The notes under the pieces: model-generated | What the model saw: the letters and a program-made list of their open reading frames with translations, nothing else | Database searches by the model: none | What the model was told of the DNA's origin: nothing | Translations under genes and position numbers: made by a program | Origin: Multifurca ochricompacta | Lineage: Eukaryota > Basidiomycota > Agaricomycetes > Russulales > Russulaceae | DNA: 35,538 bases | Direction: 5' to 3' | Assembly (NCBI GenBank): GCA_022496185.1 | Contig: WTXG01000334.1 | Coordinates: 1 to 35,538 of the forward strand | In this document: positions 19,770 to 29,121 of the stretch, piece after piece | How positions within the stretch are numbered: the stretch's first letter is position 1 | Layout: every line of letters begins with the position of its first letter

Positions 19770-20875
19770 TTACCCCTTCTGTAGGCTGACGTTTGCCCCC
19801 AAATGTCGTTGAATGTCGGTGGCGGCAGGGTTCGTGGTCGCGGCGCGCGCAGTCGTCGAGTGGTTGTCGAGTATTGTCCAGTCGTCGTGCAGCTTGAGGG
19901 ACGTCGTGTGTTGTCAAGTCTTCTTGCAAGACGGCGCGTGGTTCCGGGTGCGGCATGAATCTTGTGAGCTTGTTTGGTCGGATAGATTCGGTGGTACGCA
20001 TTGCGTCGTGTCAGCGCTTGCGTCGATGTTTGTACCTTCTGGACTGTTATTTCTATTTGCTTTCGTGTGGCGGTCACGGCCTGCTGGGCTACGTCCAAGT
20101 CGTTAGTCGCGGTGCGGAATCTCGTCACCTCAGCCCAGACCCCAGGGTCGCGAAGGTCGTCCAGCGCAGTGTTGATCCACTCAGTGTAGAGCGTCGTGGG
20201 TACTGTTGGTGATTCTTGGTGTGGAGGGCAAAATGAGTTCTTTGCCATGGCGAGATATCGATGCGCCTTGTCTAGGTCGTTGGTTGTCGTGTGGAATCTT
20301 GTCGCTTTGGCTCAAACTCTCAGATTGCGTAAGTCGTCGAGCGCGGTATTGACCAGTTCGGTGTGAGGCATCTCCGTGTCGAAGAGTCGCTGTTAGAAGC
20401 ATGAAATTGGTTGTTGTGGGTTTCATGGTGGTTTCTGGCGTGAAGCACGAAAGAAAAAGGCAACTGGCCCTCGCCCATCGTGGCGAGGACCTGGGGGTTA
20501 CGTTGTCGGTAATCAAAGCTTACGAACCTGGCATGCAAGGTGCGACCTTCATTACTCCTGATGCATTGGTGTTGGTAGTGCATCGAGTGGACGTGGTTTC
20601 GAACGAAATGGCGGCCCAGGGTGGGTGTACCTATGACGATCTGTTGTTGACTGACATGGCCGCGGGGTCGGCAGAAATGTGTTGGCAAGCGCATTCTGAC
20701 TTCTTGTAACAATCAGGTCTTCATTCGGTAGTGCTGGTGTGGGAGGCGGCGTCGGTGCCGTTGCGGGAAACGTTATTGCTGTTTTGTTGGCGGCATCCAG
20801 GGCTGTTGCGATGCGCCGGATTTGGGTTTCATTGTTGGCCGAGATGTTGGTGGTGAGAGTCTTCGGAGTCGACAT
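19770..20875 (-). pseudogene. Element H post-pol ORF, possible distant ORF3 relative
   Basis: Minus strand, about 125 nt after the chromodomain frame ends. ATG at 20875 gives MSTPKTLTTNISANNETQIR, like the MSTSK start of B ORF3. The frame is lost before 20552. Further on, 20203-19975 reads WINTALDDLRDPGVWAEVTR, FRTATNDLDVAQQ and TSTQALTRRNAYHRIY. This resembles the ORF3 coiled-coil entry (IDEVLNDMRLPRLKAEVMRL) and its end (RLEMGDAYQTIA) in order and spacing. An imperfect copy of the same stretch lies at 20372-20270 (LVNTALDDLRNLRV). No zinc knuckles are visible before the LTR. The resemblance was made by eye and is weak; position after the chromodomain is the stronger argument. Confidence 0.5.
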
Positions 20876-20999
20876 TCTAGGTGTTCGGTGGGTCTGGTGG
20901 ATGATTTGAGTGAAAGGGCGAGTGAAGTTCTTGATGTGTGCCAGGGTAGAGCGAATTTCTGGGGAAACACTGAGTCACAGATGGAATAATTACCCCCCT

Positions 21000-21467
21000 C
21001 CTAAGGCTTGCGGCATCCTCGACGCATCGATGTCGGAGCGGCAGGCGTCCAAAAGTCATCGCTCAAAGGGTACCCTTTCCAGTCAACTAAGAACTGCAGT
21101 GTCTTCGCATGGCCATGATATCGATGCCTGATAAGGCGTTCTACTTCATATTCTTCTTCACTGTTGATGAGACTAGATGGCGGGCGTGTGTAATTTACTC
21201 AGTGGGCTTCTGTTTCATGATAGGGTGATAAGGGGTCCACATGATACATGTTGTGTATCTTCATATGGGCTGGCAAGTTTAATCGGCAGGCAGTTGAAGG
21301 TATCTGATCTTTTATTGTGAACAGTCCAAATCGGCGTGGTGCCAGCTTGGAAGAAGGAAAATGCGTTTTGAGGTTTTTTCTTTCGAGCCAGTCTTGTCTT
21401 CTCACGGCAAACTCCGGTCGGTTTTGGCGGTGGGTCGCTCGGCAGAAGTGTTTGTTCCGTTCTCTGT
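21000..21467 (-). pseudogene. Element H pol remnant: integrase C-terminal domain and chromodomain
   Basis: Minus strand. Starts at the hAT junction with HDRERNKHFCRATHRQNRPE, then DWLERKNLKTHFPSSKLAPR, FGLFTIKDQIPSTACRLNLP and MYHVDPLSPYHETEAH. An in-frame TGA follows, then YTRPPSSLINSEEEYEVERL and FLVDWKGYPLSDDFWTPA, ending at a stop near 21003. The first part is a gypsy integrase C-terminal (GPY/F-like) module and the second a chromodomain. Sequence identity to A-C is low, so H is another chromovirus lineage. The catalytic core is absent. Confidence 0.85.
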
Positions 21468-21475
21468 CGTGTGGC

Positions 21476-21960
21476 TAGGGTTTAAAGGTCCGGTTTGGTC
21501 CGGTTTTTTTCCTTTTTTGGCCATAACCGGAACCGGAACCGGTCTTGGTGAGTCTCATTTTGACCTTAACCTTAACCGAAACCTGCCAAAAATCACTAAC
21601 CAGTTAATATTGGTTAAATTCCGGTCTATGGACTGGTTAAAACCAGTCTCAATATGACCGGTTAAAACCGGTCTCGGGCGGTTCTGGTCCTGGTCTAGAC
21701 TGGTTTTTGCAGCTGCACAGAATGTGGAGATTGTGCATTTTTAAGACTTGAGGGAATCAGATACACTTAGCATTGCTTATACAAAAAGTATATTACTATT
21801 ACTACTATCCTACAAAGTTTCAGGTCAGATCATGTGTCCAATCTAAAATGAGACAAGAATCAGTTATGAAATCTATACAAACGCGAAAAAATGCGAGAAA
21901 ATGCAAAGTGACGCATTACCGGTTTTCGCACCACACCAAAAAAGACTCCCATACACAGCA
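21476..21960 (+). repeat. hAT left terminal and subterminal repeat region
   Basis: AT-rich. Holds the terminal TAGGGTTTAAAGG, clusters of CCGGTT/AACCGG words, and two near-perfect palindromes 25 bp apart: gactggttaaaaccagtc (21631-21648) and gaccggttaaaaccggtc (21656-21673). The second half (about 21700-21920) is repeated in inverted form near the right end. Such clusters are commonly transposase-binding sites in hAT elements; that role is inferred. Confidence 0.75.
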
Positions 21961-22575
21961 CTGTAACATTATTTCTCACTTTTACTTCACAAGGACTCCT
22001 AAATTTGTTGCATTGCACTCCTGTATGGACACTGGATGGGGCCTAACCCCCTTCCAGTGAGATGGAGACTAAGACATCGCTCCACACTCACATTTCAGAC
22101 TTAGTTGACCAGGGATAAGGTTACTTTCAGAACAGTCATAGTAGCATTAATATCAGAACCAAATTCTTGTACTTAATACAGGCTATTACAACTCTTAAAA
22201 CCTGCAATTTGCCCCAGTAAGCCCAGCGATGCTAATTGCCTTGCTACCAAATCCTGCATCGCGCGCGCGCCATGTTGCCCTAGTGTACCCAAACCTTGAC
22301 TTGACTTTCTGCTCCAGATGTTGCAAGGATTGAATCCTCTGTAGGGTGCCATTTGACGGATGTGATGGGCGCGCGATGTCATGTGAAGGATGCAACAGGT
22401 TTGAGACCTGGTGCAGTGGTCCTGGTTGAAGCAAGCGTTAGTCACACAAAGCCAAGTCATGCCCTGTTACTCACCCATGCTTATTTATGCTTCACAAATC
22501 CCATACCTTGATAGCAGCCCAGTCCATCGCAAAGCCCTCAGCGCGTCTATGAGTATCAATGGTCTATCATGCGCC
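21961..22575. other. Non-coding stretch within hAT
   Basis: No convincing gene. Contains a (CG)n run (about 22258-22270) and several scattered CG-rich words. Only short shadow frames are open. Origin not recognised. Confidence 0.5.
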
Positions 22576-23442
22576 GGGAGTGTTGAGCGCATGCATGGGT
22601 GGACGCACCTCGGGAAGCCGTCCTCCATCCGGGTGGGAGTGTCGAGCGCATGCATGGGTGGACACACCTTGGGAATCCGTCCTCCATCCAGGTGTTGATT
22701 GACCTCTTGACCATCTTCCTCCGACGCACTTGCAAGCCCAAGCCCACCCTGTCCACGCTGACATAGACCCCATGTTCGGGAGTGTTGAGCGCATGCATGG
22801 GTGGACACACCTCAGGAAGCCGTCCTCCATCCAGGTGGGAGTGTCAAGCGCATGCATGGGTGGACGCACCTCAGGAATCCGTCCTCCATCCAGGTGTTGA
22901 TTGACCTCTTGACCATCTTCCTCCAATGCACTTGCAAGCCCAAGCCCACCCTGTCCACGCTGATGTAGACCCCATGTTCGGGAGTGTCGAGCGCATGCAT
23001 GGGTGGACGCACCTCGGGAATCCGTCCTCCATCCAGGTGTTGATTGACCTCTTGACCATCTTCCTCCGACGCACTTGCAAGCCCAAGCCCACCCTGTCCA
23101 CGCTGACGTAGACCCCATGTTCGGGAGTGTCGAGCGCATGCATGGGTGGACGCACCTCGGGAAGCCGTCCTCCATCCAGGTGGGAGTGTCGAGCGCATGC
23201 ATGGGTGGACACACCTCGGGAATCCGTCCTCCATCCAGGTGGGAATGTCGAGCACATGCATGGGTGGACGCACCTCGGGAAGCCGTCCTCCATCCAGGTG
23301 GGAGTGTTGAGCGCATGCATGGGTGGACGCACCTTGGGAATCCGTCCTCCATCCAGGTGTTGATTGACCTCTTAATCGTCTTCCTCCGACGCACTTGCAA
23401 GCCCAAGCCCACCCTGTCCACGCTGATGTAGACCCCACATTC
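22576..23442. repeat. Composite tandem array: nine 59-bp and four 84-bp units
   Basis: Two unit types tile the 867 bp with no gap. X (59 bp) runs GGGAGTGTCGAGCGCATGCA to CCATCCAGGT. Y (84 bp) runs GTTGATTGACC to CCCATGTTC. The order is XXY XXY XY XXXXY, with boundaries at 22576, 22778, 22980, 23123 and 23442. X comes in two alternating types (GGGAAGCC and GGGAATCC), so the basic higher-order unit is Xa-Xb-Y, 202 bp. Units differ mostly at CpG positions (GTCGAG/GTTGAG/GTCAAG; CTCGGG/CTTGGG/CTCAGG). Minus-strand frames stay open across it, but 59 is not a multiple of 3, so translation changes frame at every X. Confidence 0.93.
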
Positions 23443-24174
23443 CTTGGTCGAAAGCAAAGTTGCAGTTTGTCCAGTCGATGACGAGCCTGGCGCTGGGGTA
23501 TTCGGCTGCTGTGTTGATGAGGTAGACTGTTTGGGAAAAGGGCTTGAGGTAGAGATGGTTGAAGAGGGCTGGAGGTGAGGAGGAGGTTGGTCAATTTGAC
23601 AGAGGTCGGTGGTGGTGCTGTCGAGCCGGTCTCAGCCCAGCTCGCGACATAATGGAGAACGGAGTCTTCTTTTCTTCCAGGTTGTAGTCGTCATCATCGT
23701 CGTCATTGTTGTCATCACTATCATCATCATCGCTCTGACAATGTGGGTGACACCTACCAAAGCATAGTCAATGGTGAGACACAGACAGCGCACCTCCACC
23801 TTTTTGTGTTTTGTGCAGCTGCGTCATCTTGAAGACTGTCAGCTTCTTGTTCTTCGCAGCATCGGCCTGCGTCTCTTCAGCTGACCTGGTGGTTGGGCTG
23901 GAGCAGGATTATTAGTGCTGATAATGGCTGTGACAAGACTGAAACATACAGATATGATAAGGTCGTCCATGTCACCTTTCCAGGTCTCAACAAGTGCCCT
24001 GTCGAATTTATCGGTGTGTGTGAGACATATAGACCACGTTTGGAGTGGATGGTAGTAGTAATTTGAATGGCGACAAAATGAAAAAATGAAAAGTCCGAGT
24101 GACAAATGGTTACCAAGCACAAACAAACTACCAAACACCAAACACTGTCTGTCTTACGGTAATACACGGTAATA
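23443..24174 (-). other. Unassigned region within hAT, possible captured coding fragment
   Basis: The minus strand holds short protein-like pieces in different frames. These include ALFNHLYLKPFSQTVYLINT followed by YPSARLVIDWTNCNFAFDQG (about 23575-23450); an acidic stretch CQSDDDDSDDNNDDDDDDYN (about 23745-23685); and SAEETQADAAKNKKLTVFKM (about 23885-23825). GT and AG borders that could separate exons are present, but no complete gene can be built and no family is recognised. It may be a host gene fragment picked up by the transposon, or remains of another element. Confidence 0.35.
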
Positions 24175-24536
24175 CAGTGCCTCACAAAACTGAGTCAATG
24201 TTTTGCACTTTTGCACTGTTTGTTGAATATCACATCAGCCAAAACAAATATAAACAAAGCCTTGGTAGACCATAACAGGTACAAGATAAGGGTTATGTAA
24301 TGCAACAATAATTATGTAATTCTGATCAAAACCTGTGGAGCTATGCCCATTTCAAATTGGGGACTCATTGACTCAGTTTTGTGAGTGGGTATCAGAAATA
24401 TCAGAATCTGATGCTCCACCAAATGTACAGCAACCAATCCTTAATATATGGTTACCACAGTTATCTTAATATTGATGGGACCTGGAATAGAGCTATTTAA
24501 CCATGGTTTACATTCCCAGAATATTATAATTTCCCA

Positions 24537-24980
24537 ATGCACCCCACCTCCTCTGCTCAGAGAGAAAACATGCTCTCTCTGGCCTCTGAAGGTCATTCAA
24601 CTCACACTACTGCCTCCAGACTCAGCCTCAGTCAGTCTGCAGTCTCTAGGACACTCAGGACCCTCCTCTCCAACCATCAGTCACCTCATATTAGTCATCC
24701 TTCCAAGCTCTCTGCTACCTCTGAACATGCTATCATCATACAAATCACCACAGGAAAGGTTGGCAATGCTGTCCAGGCCACAAAGCACATCAATTCCATC
24801 ATCCCCAACCATGTCTCTTCACAAACTGTGCACTGGGTTCTTAAACAACATTCATTCAAGGCTGTAACAAAGAAGAAAAGGCCACTACTCTCTGCAGTAC
24901 ATTGCAAGAAGCACTTAGCCTTTGCTTTCAAGTACAGAGAGTGGACTGTGGAGGACTGGCATCTGACCCAAACCTGTTGA
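24537..24980 (+). pseudogene. Tc1-like transposase N-terminus, left arm copy
   Basis: Start MHPTSSAQRENMLSLASEGH, then a helix-turn-helix DNA-binding region (TASRLSLSQSAVSRTLRTL), a second helical region (GKVGNAVQATKHI) and HWVLKQHSFKAVTKKKRPLL, followed by HCKKHLAFAFKYREW. It runs into the loop and stops (WHLTQTC). It lacks every catalytic residue of the DDE domain. Identical to the right arm copy over the stretch read, except close to the loop. Confidence 0.88.
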
Positions 24981-25434
24981 TTTTGGTCTCATCTGACCAA
25001 ATCACCCTCTTCCAGTCCTCCATAGTCCATTTTTGGTACTTGAAAGCAAAGGCTAAGTGCTTCTTGCAATGTACTGCAGAGAGTAGTGGCCTTTTCTTCT
25101 TTGTTACAGCCTTGAATGAATGTTGTTTAAGAACCCAGTGCACAGTTTGTGAAGAGACATGGTTGGGGATGATGGAATTGATGTGCTTTGTGGCCTGGAC
25201 AGCATTGCCAACCTTTCCTGTGGTGATTTGTATGATGATAGCATGTTCAGAGGTAGCAGAGAGCTTGGAAGGATGACTAATATGAGGTGACTGATGGTTG
25301 GAGAGGAGGGTCCTGAGTGTCCTAGAGACTGCAGACTGACTGAGGCTGAGTCTGGAGGCAGTAGTGTGAGTTGAATGACCTTCAGAGGCCAGAGAGAGCA
25401 TGTTTTCTCTCTGAGCAGAGGAGGTGGGGTGCAT
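24928..25434 (-). pseudogene. Tc1-like transposase N-terminus, right arm copy with first catalytic Asp
   Basis: Same protein start as the left arm, but it continues naturally through the loop: KYQKWTMEDWKRVIWSDETK, then INRFGSDA. WSDETK is the first Asp block of the Tc1 DDE domain. The frame then enters the inverted arm and stops. The right arm plus loop is therefore the original orientation and the left arm the secondary inverted copy. Full-length Tc1-like transposases are about 340 residues; only about the first 155 are present. Confidence 0.88.
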
Positions 25435-25893
25435 TGGGAAATTATAATATTCTGGGAATGTAAACCATGGTTAAATAGCTCTATTCCAGGTCCCATCAAT
25501 ATTAAGATAACTGTGGTAACCATATATTAAGGATTGGTTGCTGTACATTTGGTGGAGCATCAGATTCTGATATTTCTGATACCCACTCACAAAACTGAGT
25601 CAATGAGTCCCCAATTTGAAATGGGCATAGCTCCACAGGTTTTGATCAGAATTACATAATTATTGTTGCATTACATAACCCTTATCTTGTACCTGTTATG
25701 GTCTACCAAGGCTTTGTTTATATTTGTTTTGGCTGATGTGATATTCAACAAACAGTGCAAAAGTGCAAAACATTGACTCAGTTTTGTGAGGCACTGTACA
25801 TCGATTCTTGTATCTACTAGCATAGCAACTAGGATGAAATCTGCAATGAGATCCAAGCAAGCATTATAGTTTAAGGCACTTACAAAAAAGTAA

Positions 25894-26042
25894 CAAGAGA
25901 AAAAGGTTCCAGAAGCTCGATCCAAACGGCCCATAGAGTTATCATCATCAGATGAATCAGATAAGGAGCGCACTCAAAAGCAACGGAAGCACTTGCAACA
26001 AGAAGTACAGGATGATGACAGTGACATGGATGTCAATGTCCT

Positions 26043-26083
<41 letters not shown>

Positions 26084-29000
26084 CACATGGTGATCTGCAA
26101 AGCGAGAATGAGGTATGTAGCTTTGCGTTTGACTGGTGAATAATATTAATTAATGTATGCAAGGAGTCTGATGGAATGGATGAACATCACAATATATCCA
26201 TTCCTGCACAAGTCAATACACAAAAGGAAAAAACGAGAGACCTTCTACTTATATTCTCTGACAGAGTAAGGGTTCAATTCACTTTGAAAGATGGGGAGGT
26301 TAGCACAGTGCTGGGATGATGGTGTAATCCATGCAGGTATGTTATTGATTTTCTAATTGTTAATGACATAAACTCACCTGTGATAAGAAATGATACAGAG
26401 TTCATCGCCATGGAGGGAAAGCGAAAGGCATTCCACACAGGCGGGAACTCCTCATGTCGCACCCACATTCGAAAGCATTATGATCTGTATAAAACTCTAT
26501 GTAAGGAAGCAAATATAACTGAGCAGCACTGGGCAATCCCACGTTTGATCTGGAAAGAGATGGAAGAGTCACAGAAAGGAAAGAAGCCCGGCCCAAAGCA
26601 GAGAATGCTAGACTTCATTGTCAAAGGTAGCACTCCAGTTTCATTTACATGTGAGAATCTACTGCATGCTGTGACTAAATTCATTGCTATTGATGATCAG
26701 GTGAGTATGTAGCCAATCTGGTTTGACACTACTGAATATTGTGCATAGTCTCTGGCTGTGGCGAGCAAAACAGCATTCCAAAACTGTCTAGTTGCAATGA
26801 GGCCCCAAACCATTTCATACGACCTTCCAACAACTAACGATGTTGTAAAGCACTTGCATAACGAGTTCGTCCAATGGTTGAGGGAACTGAAGGCAGATAT
26901 TGAGGTGATTAACAGTTTGTTAGATAAGAGCAAGTTAGACTTACTGCCATTGCGTTACAGAAAGCCCCAGGCTTGATCTCTGCCACTGCAGATGGATGGA
27001 CAGCCGACACAACCAAAGCGGGTTTTCTTGGGGTGACTGCGCACTGGATTGAGGTGGATGGTGAAAAATGGAACATGCGCTCTGAAGTTATTGGGTTCCG
27101 AACGATATCAGGTGGACATAGTGGAGAGAACTTGGGACGGTACTTTGTGGGTGTATGCGATCGTATTGGGATAATTAATGGCAAACAATCAAAGGTGAGC
27201 TGATATCTGAGTCAATTCAACACCTTATCTGATCATCTAACTAGCTCCTCACTGTCACCCTCGACAACATGTCAAACAATACAAGCAAGTGTGAAACTAT
27301 CGAAGCCATCCACAAGCAACGCAAGCTGCCCATCTGGTCTGCAGATGAGAATCAGTTGCCGTAAGTACCTGCTTCCTCAACGTACTGTTATCATTAATGC
27401 TGCAAATCATCAGTTGCTTATCTCATGTCGTCAATCTCGCAAACATTGACGTCATGGACCATATCACTAGGATCGCAGCCATAGAAACGGCCACTGCAAT
27501 TTGGGAATATGACCCATCCCTGTCCAATAACCGTGTGCTTAATGGATCACTGGACGTTATCGCATCTATTCGAACCCTGGCAATCAAGGTTTGTCCTTCA
27601 TGCCATCTGTCTCCTGGTCAACACACTTCTAACATATCACATCAGATTCAGTCATCGGGGCAACGCATTGAAGCCTTTGACAAGCTTCAGATCGAATGCG
27701 GCATTCCAAATCCCCTCAACATTCCACTTCACAGCAATGTCAGATGGGGCACTGCTTATCATATGCTGAGTAGGTCTCACAAACTTCGCCAGGTACAGTG
27801 CATCATATTGCCATTACCCTTTCTCAACTAACTTACCCTCTTATATAGCCTATCAATCTTTTTGTTGCAAGTGCCGACCATCACTATGGTCCTATCACCA
27901 CCATTCGATGTGATGGCCGGGTTGTAAAACACATCCCGTGGTCTGCCTTCATGTTTACTGAACAAGACTGGGAATGCGTTATGAAAGCAGTGGAAATTAT
28001 TGCGGTACATAATTGTAACTGATCATTCTCATTGTTACTGATCTCCTCACTTGACAGGATTCTAATAGAATACAGCAATACTTCTCTGCTGAAAAGCATC
28101 CGACCCTGTGGCGAGCACTTCCTGCAATTGAAGAACTTCAGACAGCTTGGGAAGCAAAACGCGACAACCCTCAGTTCAAAAAATATCAAACTGCAATCAA
28201 TGATGGACTGGAAAAGCTAAACAAGTATTACTCGCGGTTTGACAGGAAACCCGCATACATTTTGGCACTTGGTGAGTAGGATATGTTCAAATTATCTCTT
28301 AAGCTAATCTTCTCTATCTAGTATTGCATCCATACTTCAAACTTGCATACATCAAGCTCGCGTGGGGTGGTGCTGAAGAACAAGAAGCAGAACGTAGGGC
28401 TGGAAATCAGCACGCGAAGAATTGGCAAGATGAGGCGCGTCAGATACTTGAGAATACAGTATGTTATATACTTTCACACTGCTCTGCTCTACTGACATGT
28501 TTTGATATGATAGATGGAGCAATACTGGAAGAGTCGAAGAAAAGCGTCAACTTGCAAGCCAGCAGCGAATATTGAACTCCTAGAAAGCAATGACTCACTC
28601 CTGTCAGAATATGACCGCCATCGCCTAGCATTGATAGCTAGTCAGGACTTGAACCATGAATGGCAGGCAGAGTTAGAGCAATATCTCAAGGACTTGCCCT
28701 CTGATGTAACCAAGGACACCGACATTGTCGAATGGTGGCAGGTATGTTATTCTATGATGTCCTATAAATCAGACATAAATACTGTTTACAGAACAACGGG
28801 CACACTTACCCCACTCTTTGACATATTGCTATTGATTACCTTGCTTGTCAGGCATCATCTGTCCCATGTGAACGCCTTTTCTCTGCTGGTGGTGAAATTG
28901 CCACAAAGTGCCGTGCTCAATTAGGTGCCATGCGTTTTGAAGAGCTTCAAGTCATGAAATTTACCTGGAGGAATAATATTGGAGACCTTGCTGCTTGGAA

Positions 29001-29121
29001 CTCAGCTCAGGTGGAAGAAGTATTTGACCACAAAATGAAGGAATTCGAAGATCTGTTGATTTTAGATAGGGAGCATCAGGAGTGGGAAACAGCCGCAGAT
29101 GAGTTTGTAACATGTTTCTGA
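25894..29121 (+). pseudogene. hAT transposase, 13 recognisable exons, two in-frame TGA codons
   Basis: Exons by GT-AG borders and frame: 25894-26112, 26164-26336, 26388-26700, 26749-26904, 26961-27194, 27245-27360, 27414-27588, 27646-27792, 27849-28004, 28058-28271, 28322-28458, 28514-28741, 28792-29121. Introns are 48-57 nt. Order: acidic N-terminal region with an Asp run from a GAT microsatellite (26045-26085); BED-type zinc finger (WCNPC, then HIRKHY); catalytic domain (ISATADGWTADTTKAGFLGV, TLDNMSNN, CLSHVVNLAN, NVRWGTAYHML); C-terminal hAT dimerisation domain (DIVEWWQNNGHTYPTL, then CERLFSAGGEIATKCRAQL). TGA at 26317-26319 (G*WCNPC) and 28819-28821 (PTL*HIAIDYL), both fitting CGA to TGA. 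The true start exon is not resolved: a TAA precedes 25894, and the Tc1 fold-back may separate it. Confidence 0.88.

Larger units (their letters stand above)
24175..25796. mobile_element. Tc1/mariner-derived fold-back element (785-bp arms, 52-nt loop)
   Basis: Ends CAGTGCCTCACAAAACTGAG and its exact complement, flanked by TA on both sides (24173-24174, 25797-25798). Coordinates that sum to 49971 pair with each other from the ends to 24959/25012 with no indel offset, so the arms are 785 bp each around a loop at 24960-25011. Each arm carries the 5' part of a Tc1-like transposase gene. The arms differ only at a few bases, seen near 24937-24950. The element lacks the 3' half of the gene, so it could only move with transposase made elsewhere. 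Confidence 0.93.

Noticed and set aside
19801..20212. Plus-strand open frames at 19813-20212
   Set aside because: They oppose the minus-strand post-pol ORF of element H and have no recognisable protein pattern.
22567..23594. Long open minus-strand frames (up to 296 codons) across the tandem array, looking like a Cys/His-rich repeat protein
   Set aside because: All three minus frames stay open, and the 59-bp unit shifts frame at each copy, so the openness reflects base composition and lack of stops in the unit. No start context, splice pattern or domain supports a gene.
26041..26090. GAT/ATG microsatellite as an independent repeat locus
   Set aside because: It lies in frame inside the first recognised hAT exon and encodes an Asp run in an acidic region, so it is part of the gene.
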